From Actinomadura opuntiae (GTDB taxonomy: Bacteria; Actinomycetota; Actinomycetes; Streptosporangiales; Streptosporangiaceae), in assembly GCF_030283205.1 (NCBI RefSeq), contig NZ_JASNWF010000008.1, forward strand, positions 1 through 64,000: 64,000 nt of DNA. The letters run 5' to 3'. How positions within the stretch are numbered: the stretch's first letter is position 1; the number at the start of each line of letters is the position of its first letter. The notes beneath the pieces are model-generated. The model was not told where the DNA came from. It saw only the letters and a program-made list of their open reading frames with translations, and did not search any database. Both the position numbers and the translations under genes were made by a program. Shown in pieces: positions 17,709 to 25,703 of this stretch.

Positions 17709-17727
17709 TTAACATCACCGGTGTTAA
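17709..17727. promoter_or_regulatory. Operator-like dyad ahead of the DeoR gene
   Basis: TTAACA (17709-17714) and TGTTAA (17722-17727) form an inverted repeat with a 7-nt spacer, 50 bp upstream of the DeoR start. The half-sites recur in the sugar-operon promoter. Confidence 0.5.
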
Positions 17728-17731
17728 GAGC

Positions 17732-18130
17732 TCAACCCACGCTGTCATTCCCCGCCGTGGCCGGCAGCCCCGCCGCGCGCCATGCCTTGAAGCCGCCGAC
17801 GACGTCGGTCGCGCGGGTCAGGCCGAGGTCGTGCAGCGACGCGGCGGCCAGGCTGGAGGTGTAGCCCTCCGAGCAGAACACGATCACGCGCACGTCGTGC
17901 CCGGTCGCCTGCGGCAGCCGGGCGTCGGACCGCGGGTCGAACCGCCATTCCAGGACGTTGCGCTCGACGACCAGCGCGCCGGGGATCTCCCCCTCGGCGG
18001 CCCGCTGCGCCGCCGGGCGGATGTCCACCAGCAGCGCGCCGTCGCGGGACTCGGCGTGCGCCGTGCGGGGGTCGAGCCGTTCCAGCCGCCCGCGCGCGGC
18101 GTCGAGGATCTCATCGATGGTGCGAGGCAT
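17732..18130 (-). CDS. Rhodanese-like domain protein
   Basis: A 132-residue single-domain rhodanese. The fold landmarks are LLVDIRP near 33-39, the GEIPGAL segment at 47-53 and the active-site loop starting at Cys86 in FCSEGYTSS, followed by GGFKAWRAAGLP. The Cys allows persulfide chemistry, so it probably transfers sulfur from a donor to an acceptor such as cyanide or a protein thiol. It sits between the DeoR regulator and the asparagine synthetase, with no coupling to either. Confidence 0.83.
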   Translation of the reverse strand: MPRTIDEILDAARGRLERLDPRTAHAESRDGALLVDIRPAAQRAAEGEIPGALVVERNVLEWRFDPRSDARLPQATGHDVRVIVFCSEGYTSSLAAASLHDLGLTRATDVVGGFKAWRAAGLPATAGNDSVG

Positions 18131-18284
18131 GCCCCCAAGGATGGCATCAGATTTCCTACTGAGCCAGTTGGCAATGGCCGTGGGCGTCCACCACGAGGTG
18201 TTCAGGGCCCGGCCTGTGGAACGGGGCCGCCTGACCGGCTGGCCTCCGGTTGCGGCGCGTTGGCAAGGGCGGGCGGCGGTGAGG

Positions 18285-18322
18285 TTCCTTACGGTTCGTT
18301 TCCTGTCAAACGAGGTAAGGAA
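18285..18322 (+). promoter_or_regulatory. Long dyad upstream of asnB
   Basis: TTCCTTAC (18285-18292) pairs with GTAAGGAA (18315-18322), and inside it TCGTTT (18296-18301) pairs with AAACGA (18308-18313) around a 6-nt loop. The result is a 14-bp hairpin with a small bulge, 41 bp ahead of the asnB ATG. It could be an operator or a leader-RNA structure. Confidence 0.5.
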
Positions 18323-18362
18323 GGACAGTTAGCTGTACGACGCACATGTCAGAAGGGACATT

Positions 18363-20165
18363 ATGTGCGGCATCACCGGATGGGTGGACTACGAACGGGA
18401 TCTCACGGAAGAACGCGCCACCGCGCTCGCGATGACACGCACCATGGCCCTGCGCGGACCCGACGATGAGGGGCTCTGGACGGGCCCGCACGCCGCGCTC
18501 GGCCACCGCCGCCTCGCCGTCATCGACATCGAGGGCGGCGTCCAGCCGATGACGGAGGGCCCCGCCACCATCGTCTACAGCGGCGAGACCTACAACTTCC
18601 ACGAACTGCGCCGCGACCTGGAGGGGCGCGGCCACCGGTTCCGCACCCGCAGCGACACCGAGGTCGTCCTGCGCGCCCACCTCGAATGGGGCGCGGAGTT
18701 CGTCGAGCGCCTCAACGGGATGTACGCGTTCGCGATCTGGGACGCCCGCCGCGAGGAACTGCTCCTCGGCCGCGACCGCATGGGCATCAAGCCGCTCTTC
18801 TACGCTCCCACGAAGAACGGCGTCCTGTTCGGGTCCGAGCCCAAGGCGATCCTCGCCAACCCGCTGTTCGACGCGCGGGTCGACGAGGAGGGCCTGCTGG
18901 AGCTCCTCACCAACGCCAAGACCCCCGGGCACGGCATCTACAAGGGCATGTACGAGGTCGTCCCCGGCCACACCGTCACCGTCTCCCGCACCGGCGTCAC
19001 CGACCGCCGGTACTGGGAGCTCACCGCCCGCGAGCACACCGACGACGTGCCGGCGACCGTCCGGCACGTCCGCGAGCTGCTCGACGACATCGTCGAACGG
19101 CAGCTCATCTCCGACGTCCCGCTGTGCACGCTGCTGTCCGGCGGGCTGGACTCCAGCGCGCTCACCGCCCTCGCGGACCGCGCCCTCGGCCGCGCCCACG
19201 TCCGCTCCTTCGCGGTCGACTTCGTCGACGAGACCGGCGGGTTCGTCCCCGACGACCTGCGCGAGACCGCCGACGGTCCCTACGTCCACGACGTCGCCGC
19301 GCACCTCGGCTGCGACCACTCCGACGTCGTCCTCGGCAACGACCAGCTCTCCTCCCCCGAGGCGACGCGCACCGTCCTGCGCGCCCGCGACCTGCCCGCG
19401 ATGGGCGACATGGACAGCTCCCTCTACCTGCTGTTCGCCGAGGTCCGCCGGCAGTCCACGGTCGCGCTGTCCGGCGAGTCGGCCGACGAGGTGTTCGGCG
19501 GCTACCGCTGGTTCCACGACCCGGACGCGGTCGGCGCCGACGCGTTCCCGTGGACGTCCGCCGCGCTCGGCCAGGGCCTGGACCTGCTCCACCCGTCCCT
19601 GCGCGGCGACGCCGACGCCTACCTGCGCGACCGCTACCACGAGGCGCTCACCGAGGTCCCGCACCTGCCGGACGCCTCGCCGCGCGAGCGGCGCATGCGG
19701 GAGATCTGCTACCTGCACCTGACCCGGATGGTCCGGCTGCTGCTCGACCGCAAGGACCGGATGAGCATGGCCGTCGGCCTGGAGGTCCGCGTCCCGTTCT
19801 GCGACCACCGCCTGGTCGAGTACGTGTTCAACACGCCGTGGTCGCACAAGACCTACGACGGCCGCGAGAAGAGCCTGCTGCGCGGCGCGGTCGCCGACGT
19901 GCTCCCCGATTCGGTCGTCCGGCGCCGCAAGAGCCCCTACCCCGCCACCCAGAACCCCGGCTACGAGCGGGCCGTCCGCGACCGCCTGCGCGCCGTCGCC
20001 GCCGACTCCTCCGCTCCCGCCCGCGACTACCTCGACCTCGACGCGGTGAAGAGCGCGCTCGACCGGCCCCTCGGCAAGGCCAGCATCCAGCGCGACCGCG
20101 TGCCCATCGAGCGCGCGCTGGCCTTCAGCGAGTGGCTCGCCGAGTACCGCCCCGCGGTCGCCTGA
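18363..20165 (+). CDS. asnB: Asparagine synthase (glutamine-hydrolysing)
   Basis: A 600-residue class II glutamine-dependent amidotransferase. The N-terminal glutaminase begins MCGITGW with the nucleophile Cys2 exposed after Met removal; RGPDDEG and the HRRLAVID segment follow. The C-terminal synthetase domain has the PP-loop SGGLDSS at about residues 259-265 and SGESADEVFGGYRWF. It makes asparagine from aspartate, glutamine and ATP, or amidates a related carboxylate in secondary metabolism. The ATG has AGAAGGGA upstream. It converges on the AidA/PixA-like operon, separated by an 18-bp terminator stem, so a shared role is possible but not shown by an operon. Confidence 0.9.
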   Translation: MCGITGWVDYERDLTEERATALAMTRTMALRGPDDEGLWTGPHAALGHRRLAVIDIEGGVQPMTEGPATIVYSGETYNFHELRRDLEGRGHRFRTRSDTEVVLRAHLEWGAEFVERLNGMYAFAIWDARREELLLGRDRMGIKPLFYAPTKNGVLFGSEPKAILANPLFDARVDEEGLLELLTNAKTPGHGIYKGMYEVVPGHTVTVSRTGVTDRRYWELTAREHTDDVPATVRHVRELLDDIVERQLISDVPLCTLLSGGLDSSALTALADRALGRAHVRSFAVDFVDETGGFVPDDLRETADGPYVHDVAAHLGCDHSDVVLGNDQLSSPEATRTVLRARDLPAMGDMDSSLYLLFAEVRRQSTVALSGESADEVFGGYRWFHDPDAVGADAFPWTSAALGQGLDLLHPSLRGDADAYLRDRYHEALTEVPHLPDASPRERRMREICYLHLTRMVRLLLDRKDRMSMAVGLEVRVPFCDHRLVEYVFNTPWSHKTYDGREKSLLRGAVADVLPDSVVRRRKSPYPATQNPGYERAVRDRLRAVAADSSAPARDYLDLDAVKSALDRPLGKASIQRDRVPIERALAFSEWLAEYRPAVA

Positions 20166-20181
20166 ACCTCCCGGCCGGCGC

Positions 20182-20226
20182 GGCCGCGCGGGCGGGGCCG
20201 GAGATTCAGGCCCCGCCCGCGCGGCC
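20182..20226. terminator. Strong bidirectional terminator hairpin
   Basis: A perfect 18-bp inverted repeat (20182-20199 and 20209-20226, starting GGCCGCGCGGG) with a 9-nt loop ggagattca lies between the convergent asnB and AidA/PixA-like genes. Confidence 0.75.
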
Positions 20227-20230
20227 CCGT

Positions 20231-20758
20231 TCACACCGGAAGGACCCGCAGCGACGCGTGGTTCACGGTGTTCAGGTAGAGCTTCTCCTTGGTGCCGTCC
20301 TGCTCCAGCTCCAGGACGAGGCGGTAGCGGTACAGCCCGGGACTCGCGGTGCTGAGCACGGCGCCGGCCCAGTAGTAGTAGATCGCCGTGTAGGGCGACC
20401 GCATCAGGTCGGGCATTCCGTAGATCTTGAGCTCGGTCATGATGCGCCGTTCGGCGACGTCCTCCTCGTCGCCCCGCTCGGTGTCCAGGAACACCAGGTT
20501 GTTGATCTTCGGCATGGGCGGCCAGGTGCCGTCCGGCCGCTTGTGCATCGCGATCGGCCGGATGATCCAGTTGATCACCTGGCCCTGCTTGCAGATCGTC
20601 TCCAGGTGGTCGGTGCCCTGCCCGACGCCGCCGACGCTGTTGTCCATCATGTAGAGGGCGTCGTCGAGCGAACCGGTCTCGGCGGCCCGCTCCATGTTCA
20701 CCAGCGTGACGACGTTGAGCTGGACGGAGTTGAGCTGGCCGCGGGTCTCGGTGGTCAT
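20231..20758 (-). CDS. AidA/PixA-like family protein, paralogue 4
   Basis: A 175-residue soluble protein without signal peptide. It keeps the skeleton shared by four adjacent genes: an N-terminal beta strand NVVTLVNMERA, a turn with ALYMMDNSVGG, then GVGQGTDHLETICKQGQVINW, and a C-terminal LYRYRLVLELEQ strand. This skeleton resembles the AidA/PixA inclusion-body protein family (PixA of Xenorhabdus, AidA of Burkholderia/Ralstonia); the assignment rests on motif recognition. It is the most diverged of the four, with an inserted Pro-rich region after residue 70. Its ATG overlaps the stop of paralogue 3 by ATGA. Molecular function of the family is poorly known. Confidence 0.65.
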   Translation of the reverse strand: MTTETRGQLNSVQLNVVTLVNMERAAETGSLDDALYMMDNSVGGVGQGTDHLETICKQGQVINWIIRPIAMHKRPDGTWPPMPKINNLVFLDTERGDEEDVAERRIMTELKIYGMPDLMRSPYTAIYYYWAGAVLSTASPGLYRYRLVLELEQDGTKEKLYLNTVNHASLRVLPV

Positions 20759-21201
20759 CGGCGCTCCCTCCCCGCCTCCGCCTGCCCGACCAGGGCCGGC
20801 GACGACACGGCGTACGGCTCGGTGACGGTGCCGAGCCGGAACTTCAGCCGGTACGGCACGGGCTCGGTGACGTGCCGCTTCACCGTCGCGGTCCAGTAGG
20901 CGATGTCGGTGTTGGGGTAGACCTTCCGTTCGGGCGCGCAGACCTTCTCGTCGATCACGATCTCGTCGAGGGCGGCGTAGGTCTCGCACTCCAGGACGAC
21001 GACGTTCCAGATGATCCGGTCGCCGGAGCGAACGCGGGTGCGCAGGTCGAGGGTGCCGAATCCGGTGGACCCCTCGGCCTTGTTGGTGTCGTACAGGTAC
21101 AGGTTCCCCTCCAGGGTGCCGGAGGCGAGGGCGGCGACCGGGTCGACCACCGCGGTGATCGACACGGGCCGGGACTCGGGCGGCTTGGCCTTGCTGGGCA
21201 T
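20755..21201 (-). CDS. AidA/PixA-like family protein, paralogue 3
   Basis: A 148-residue protein, close to the usual size of single-domain AidA/PixA proteins. It shows ITAVVDPVAALASGTLEGN, LYLYDTNK, GSTGFGTLDLRT and RIIWNVVVLE in order, followed by ICAP-like VCAPERKVYPNTDIAYW and a final PYRLKFRL strand. No signal peptide, membrane segment or catalytic motif is seen, consistent with a cytoplasmic all-beta protein. GGAGAG lies ahead of the ATG. It is 57 bp downstream of paralogue 2 and coupled to paralogue 4. Confidence 0.7.
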   Translation of the reverse strand: MPSKAKPPESRPVSITAVVDPVAALASGTLEGNLYLYDTNKAEGSTGFGTLDLRTRVRSGDRIIWNVVVLECETYAALDEIVIDEKVCAPERKVYPNTDIAYWTATVKRHVTEPVPYRLKFRLGTVTEPYAVSSPALVGQAEAGRERR

Positions 21202-21258
21202 CGGCTCTCCGTTTCGGGCTCGGGCGGCGAGGCTCGGGCTGCGGGCGGACGTCGGGTC

Positions 21259-22035
21259 TCAGGGGATCGGCAGGACGCCGAGGCCCGCCCCGGTGAAGGC
21301 GTTGCGCTTGGGGTCGCTGATCACCTTGATGGCGGAGTCGCAGGTGTAGTCGACCGGCTCCCAGGCCGGTTCGCCGTTGCGCCACACCAGCTCGTGCAGC
21401 TGGATGTGCATCGTGTAGCGGTAGGTGCCGGGGCGGGAGGTGTCGACCGACGCGGCCCAGTACCAGCCGTCGGACACCATGTCCGGCGAGCCGTACTGCG
21501 CCGGGTACATGACCTTCTCCTCCACGGCCGGCCCGGTGATGTCGGTGATGACGGGGTTGGGGTGGTTGTGGGCCTGTCCCTCGCCGGTGACGACGTTGCC
21601 GGTGACGTCGAGGATCTTCCCGGCGGCCGGGGTGCGGCCGCCGCGCCGGCGGGTGCGGGCGCCGACGCGGCGGCGCAGCCCCTCCAGCTCGGCGGCGGTG
21701 TCGACGGACGGGTCCTCGGCCCGGTCGGCGACGCCCGCGATCTCCTCCAGCGCCTCCTGGTCGGCGGCCTGCGCCCGGTCGGCGTGGTAGCTGCGGGGCA
21801 CGGTCGGCGGGATGGAGCCGAGGCTCGCGGGCAGCCAGTTCAGCACCTGCTCGGTGGCCTGCGAGCCGTCCGACCAGTAGGCGCCGGGGCAGATGGTCAC
21901 CAGGTCGGGGGTGCCCTGCCCGGTCGAGCCGAGGAAGCGCATGTTGTCGAAGAGGTAGACGTTGCCGGTCAGCGTCCGGGACTGGAGCGCGTTGGCGATG
22001 TCGACGAGGACGATGATCCCTTGCTGCTGGGCCAT
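21259..22035 (-). CDS. AidA/PixA-like family protein, paralogue 2, with charged insertion
   Basis: A 258-residue member with the clearest family match: GIIVLVDIANALQSRTL, GNVYLFDN, GSTGQGTPDLVTICPGAYW near the N-terminus and YRYTMHIQLHELVW near the end. Between about residues 75 and 150 it carries an insertion absent from paralogue 3, rich in Ala, Glu and Arg (EALEEIAGVADRAED, LRRRVGARTRRRGGR), which may be a partly helical or disordered linker. GGAAGG precedes the ATG. The insertion could give this member a separate binding role within a mixed assembly; that is speculation. Confidence 0.7.
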   Translation of the reverse strand: MAQQQGIIVLVDIANALQSRTLTGNVYLFDNMRFLGSTGQGTPDLVTICPGAYWSDGSQATEQVLNWLPASLGSIPPTVPRSYHADRAQAADQEALEEIAGVADRAEDPSVDTAAELEGLRRRVGARTRRRGGRTPAAGKILDVTGNVVTGEGQAHNHPNPVITDITGPAVEEKVMYPAQYGSPDMVSDGWYWAASVDTSRPGTYRYTMHIQLHELVWRNGEPAWEPVDYTCDSAIKVISDPKRNAFTGAGLGVLPIP

Positions 22036-22063
22036 GGGGCCGCCTTCCGGGTCGCGGGTCGGA

Positions 22064-22525
22064 TCACGCGCACATCAGCGCGGGCGTGTCGATGTGCAGG
22101 ACGCTGTCGCGGCCCTCGTGCATCTGCACCTCCAGCCGGTACCGGTAGGGCACGCCGCGCACGAGGTGGGCGGGGACGATCCCCTCCCACACCTTGAGGT
22201 CGAGGTTCTCGTGGCCGCCGTCCTGCGCCTCCCAGGCCGGCGCCCGTTCCGCGCCGGCCCCGCCGACCCCGCCGGTCGCGCCGGTCCCGCCGGGCGGCAG
22301 GAAGGTGATCGCGGAGATCTCGGCGGTCGTCTGGACGTCGATCGCGATCGCGGTCCACTGGACGACCTGTCCCGGCATCACGACGGTGCACAGCTCGGTC
22401 GTGCCCTGCCCCCGGCTGCCGAAGGACCCGTCGTCCACCAGGGAGAGGTTGCCGTTGTGCAGGGTCTGGTCGGACAGGGCTCCGACGGCGTCCACCAGGA
22501 CGACGATGTTGACGTGGGGATTCAC
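22064..22525 (-). CDS. AidA/PixA-like family protein, paralogue 1
   Basis: A 153-residue member starting with GTG at 22525 behind AAGGAGAG. It shows NIVVLVDAVGALSDQTL, GNLSLVDD, GSRGQGTTELCTVVMPGQVVQW and AIDVQTTAEIS, the same order of elements as its neighbours, then a Gly-rich insertion (GGTGATGGVGGAG) and a C-terminal PYRYRLEVQMHEG. It lies 33 bp behind the adenylating enzyme and 28 bp ahead of paralogue 2, firmly inside the operon. Confidence 0.7.
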   Translation of the reverse strand: MNPHVNIVVLVDAVGALSDQTLHNGNLSLVDDGSFGSRGQGTTELCTVVMPGQVVQWTAIAIDVQTTAEISAITFLPPGGTGATGGVGGAGAERAPAWEAQDGGHENLDLKVWEGIVPAHLVRGVPYRYRLEVQMHEGRDSVLHIDTPALMCA

Positions 22526-22558
22526 TGGCTCTCCTTGCTCTGGGCTGCTTGCCGCACG

Positions 22559-24115
22559 TCACCCCCGGTCGCGGACCAGGGGGACCTTGCCGACGGCCGT
22601 CCGCTCGATCTCGGGGGACGACCGGGGCACGAAAGCGAGGTGGAAGCGGTAGCCGGTGCGCTCGACCGCCGCCTGGGTGGCCTCCCGGTCGTTGAACAGC
22701 GACAGGGAGCGGGGCAGCGCGCCGGCGAACACCCGCTGCACGCCGGAGGGGCCGAGCGCGGCGGACACCGCGTGCGCGAGGCCGTCGGGGTCGTCGACCG
22801 CGGCGAGCAGCGTGATGGACCGGCATTCGCGGTGGTTGACGAACTGGAGGTCGTGAGCGGCCTCGTCCAGGTCGACGCCGGTGGCCTTGCGCAGGTCCTC
22901 CCGGACGGCGGCGTAGGCGAGCGCCGCCGAGTACTGGCTGTCGTTGATGTGCAGGACGTCGCCGGTGCGGCCGGCGAACTCGAACCGGCCGGTCTTCAGG
23001 CCGGGCCCGTCGAGGGCGGGGCGGCGGACCATCCGGTCGCCGAGCTTGAGCCGCGGCAGCGGCGCCTCGTGCGCGTGCAGGCGGGTGACGACCAACTCGC
23101 CCTCCTCGCCCTCGGCGACGGCGCGGCCGTTCTCGTCGACGATCTCGACCAGGTGCAGGCCCGGCACGGCGGCCAGCCAGGGCGAGTCGTCGTCGAGCTG
23201 GAGGCCGATCGTCTCGGCCTGGGTGGCGGCGAAGTAGCTGAGGATGGCGACGTTGGGGAAGACCGCGCGCAGCTCGGCGCGCTTGCGGTGCGGCAGCACG
23301 CCGCTGCCGTACAGGGCGACGCGGAAGCTCTCCCGCGCCTCGCGGCTCAGCCCGGCGCCGAGGTCGCCGAGGATCGCGATGCCCGCCGAGATCCCCATCA
23401 TCGCCTTGGGGCCGGGGTAGGAGAACATGTGCTCCAGCACCGGCGCGGTGACCGGGCCGGCGCCGATGTAGTTGACGCCGGGGACCTGCTGCAGGACGCC
23501 GCCGACCATCGTCCCGCTGCTCCACATCTGGTAGTCGGCGAGGTTGGTGAACAGCCACTTGGGGTCGCCGCCGGCCAGGTGGTCGCGGAGCTGGTAGGTG
23601 CCCATGAAGGCGCCCGCGATCCGGTAGGTGTCGCGCAGCTCGCGCAGCGAGTAGACGATCTCCAGCGGCAGCCCGTCGCTGGTGCCGCCGCTGGCCACGA
23701 CCTCGAACCCGCCGTGCCCGAGCGGGACGACCATGCCGGGGCGGGCGCCCATGAACATGTCGCGCTGGACGGTCTTGTCCGACAGCGGCACCCGCTCCCA
23801 CTCCTCGTAGGTGGCGGGCGGGCCGGTGATTCCGGAGGCGGCGAGCCGCTCGCGCCACAGCGGGTTGAGCAGCGCCGTGTTGATCATCTGGCCGAGGCGG
23901 CGGAGCACCAGGGCGTCCTGGATCTCGTGCGGGGTCTCGCTGTAGGGGACGCCGCAGATCCGCTCGCACTCGCGCAGCTTGCTCGCGAACGACGGCAGCG
24001 CGGGGACGTCGTCCACCGACCAGGGCCGCATCTCCTCCTCGGGGATCAGCCGCGCGGCCAGTTCCGCGCCGTCTCCGGGGGGTCGCCCGGGTGGGGCGAG
24101 GATCATCGAGGTCAT
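22559..24115 (-). CDS. PaaK-like AMP-forming adenylating enzyme (phenylacetate-CoA ligase family)
   Basis: A 518-residue protein related to phenylacetate-CoA ligase and coenzyme F390 synthetase. It has the family's N-terminal WRERLAASGI/PLSDK region, the P-loop-like ASGGTSDGLP near residue 142 where PaaK enzymes have SSGTTG, and the AMP-binding RTGDVLHINDSQ in the C-terminal part. The altered P-loop and ordinary length suggest a specialised member that may adenylate an acid for transfer to an amine or thiol rather than simply make a CoA ester. AAGGAG lies ahead of the ATG. It sits 58 bp behind the decarboxylase and 33 bp ahead of the AidA/PixA-like genes. Confidence 0.75.
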   Translation of the reverse strand: MTSMILAPPGRPPGDGAELAARLIPEEEMRPWSVDDVPALPSFASKLRECERICGVPYSETPHEIQDALVLRRLGQMINTALLNPLWRERLAASGITGPPATYEEWERVPLSDKTVQRDMFMGARPGMVVPLGHGGFEVVASGGTSDGLPLEIVYSLRELRDTYRIAGAFMGTYQLRDHLAGGDPKWLFTNLADYQMWSSGTMVGGVLQQVPGVNYIGAGPVTAPVLEHMFSYPGPKAMMGISAGIAILGDLGAGLSREARESFRVALYGSGVLPHRKRAELRAVFPNVAILSYFAATQAETIGLQLDDDSPWLAAVPGLHLVEIVDENGRAVAEGEEGELVVTRLHAHEAPLPRLKLGDRMVRRPALDGPGLKTGRFEFAGRTGDVLHINDSQYSAALAYAAVREDLRKATGVDLDEAAHDLQFVNHRECRSITLLAAVDDPDGLAHAVSAALGPSGVQRVFAGALPRSLSLFNDREATQAAVERTGYRFHLAFVPRSSPEIERTAVGKVPLVRDRG

Positions 24116-24173
24116 ATGGCTCTCCTTTTCGTCGGGGTTCGGTGATGCGGGGCTTCTGCGGGGGGCGGGACGG

Positions 24174-25703
24174 TCAGGCGAGGTCGTCGTCGCGGAGCAG
24201 GCGCTCGCCGGTGGCCCTGATCTCGGCGAGGAGCATCCGGAAGTGCTCGGCGCTCACCTGGTGGTTCATCAGGACGACGCGCAGGGCGGCGACGCCCCGC
24301 ACGTTCACCTTGGAAATGAAGAACCGGCCCGCCAGCCTGACCTGTTTCCTGATCCGCAGTTGCAGGCGGTGGACGCGGTCCTCGTCGATTCCCTGCGGGC
24401 GGTAGCGGAAACAGAGAATGTTCGCTTCCGGCTGGTGCAGGGTCTCGAAATCGGGTTCATCGAGAAGGGCGCGATAGGCCTCGTTCGTCGTCCGGCACAA
24501 ATGCTCGATCTTCTCGGCGAACAGCGCGCGCCCGTACATCGCCCAGAGCGTCCACAACGGCATGATCATCGGGCGTTTCGTGCATTCGACGTTCTTGTCG
24601 CCGTTGTCGAACTCGCAGTGCGCGTCCGGCTCCTCGTCGAAGACGTAGCTGGCTACGCGGCGCTGGAAGGCGCCGGGAGCGTCCTGCGCGTCGCGGTAGA
24701 ACAGCATCGTGCAGGGCGCCGGGACGAACATCAGCTTGTGCGCGTCCCAGGTCAGCGAGTCGGCCTTCTCGATGCCGCGCAGCCGGTGCCGCAGCGCGTC
24801 GGAGACCAGCAGGCTCGCGCCGTGCGCGCCGTCCACGTGCAGCCAGATGCCGTGCGCGGCGGCGATGGCGGCCAGCTCGTCGAGCGGGTCGAAGGCGCCG
24901 AGCGCGGTGGTGCCGGCCGAGGCCACCAGGCAGAACACCTCCAGGCCGCGGCGCTCGGCGGCGGCGAGCACGGCGGGCACCCGGCGGGCGGCGATCCGGC
25001 CGCGCCGGTCCAGCGGGAGCCGGACGATCCGGGACTCGCCGATGCCGAGGATGCCGGCCGCGCGGGTCACGCTGTAGTGCACGTCCTCGCCGACCGCGAT
25101 CGCCGGGCGGCCGCGGCCGCGGTGCTCGCCGCGCGCCCAGATGCCGGGGCAGGCGCGGTTGCGGGCGGCCAGCAGCGCGGTGAGGTTGGCCAGCGAGCCG
25201 CCGGACGTGGTGACCATCGCGAACCGGCCCGGCTCCCAGCCGATGAAGCGGTTGAGCTCCTCGGCCATGATCCGCTCGGCCGTGATCGGCAGCTGGCCGG
25301 CCTCGTAGTAGGACGACGGCTGGTTGACGACCGAGCCGACGAAGTCGATCACCCCGGCGAGCGGGACGGTGCCGGAGAACTGCCGGCCCATGTAGCCGGG
25401 CGAGTGCACCTGGATCCCGGTGCGCAGGTAGAGGTCGACGATCGCGGCGAGCCGCTTGTCGTCGAAGGCGGCGATGCTCTCGCGCTCGGTGGTCATCAGC
25501 GCCCGCGCGGCCCGCGACAGCGTGCCGGGGTCCGACAGCTCCAGGCCGCGGACCGACAGGTCGGCCAGATGCGATTCCAGCCGGGCGGCGACCGCCTCGG
25601 AATTCCTTCGGAAGAGGGCCGGATCGAATGCGGCGAACAGCGACTCCTTCGACTCCGTCCAGTGCGACAAGGACGGCGGGCATTCTTCCGACACGTCTGC
25701 CAC
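24174..25703 (-). CDS. PLP-dependent group II decarboxylase
   Basis: A 509-residue pyridoxal-phosphate decarboxylase of the glutamate/aromatic-amino-acid/diaminobutyrate group. The substrate-loop TTSGGSLANLTALLAARN, the cofactor Asp region WLHVDGAHGAS and the Schiff-base Lys323 in WDAHKLMF are all present. Group members turn amino acids into amines; side-chain specificity cannot be read from sequence alone. The GTG at 25703 is chosen because GGAGGAG lies 7 nt upstream; an in-frame extension to 25814 has no such signal. First gene of the operon that continues through the PaaK-like enzyme to four AidA/PixA-like genes. Confidence 0.86.
   Translation of the reverse strand: MADVSEECPPSLSHWTESKESLFAAFDPALFRRNSEAVAARLESHLADLSVRGLELSDPGTLSRAARALMTTERESIAAFDDKRLAAIVDLYLRTGIQVHSPGYMGRQFSGTVPLAGVIDFVGSVVNQPSSYYEAGQLPITAERIMAEELNRFIGWEPGRFAMVTTSGGSLANLTALLAARNRACPGIWARGEHRGRGRPAIAVGEDVHYSVTRAAGILGIGESRIVRLPLDRRGRIAARRVPAVLAAAERRGLEVFCLVASAGTTALGAFDPLDELAAIAAAHGIWLHVDGAHGASLLVSDALRHRLRGIEKADSLTWDAHKLMFVPAPCTMLFYRDAQDAPGAFQRRVASYVFDEEPDAHCEFDNGDKNVECTKRPMIMPLWTLWAMYGRALFAEKIEHLCRTTNEAYRALLDEPDFETLHQPEANILCFRYRPQGIDEDRVHRLQLRIRKQVRLAGRFFISKVNVRGVAALRVVLMNHQVSAEHFRMLLAEIRATGERLLRDDDLA

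Noticed and set aside
24080..24105. A fifth copy of the start-codon cassette in the PaaK-like gene
   Set aside because: The G/C-rich stretch is only loosely similar (GGGGGGTCGCCC) and lacks the ATGAGCGAAGCGA part and the symmetric hairpin.
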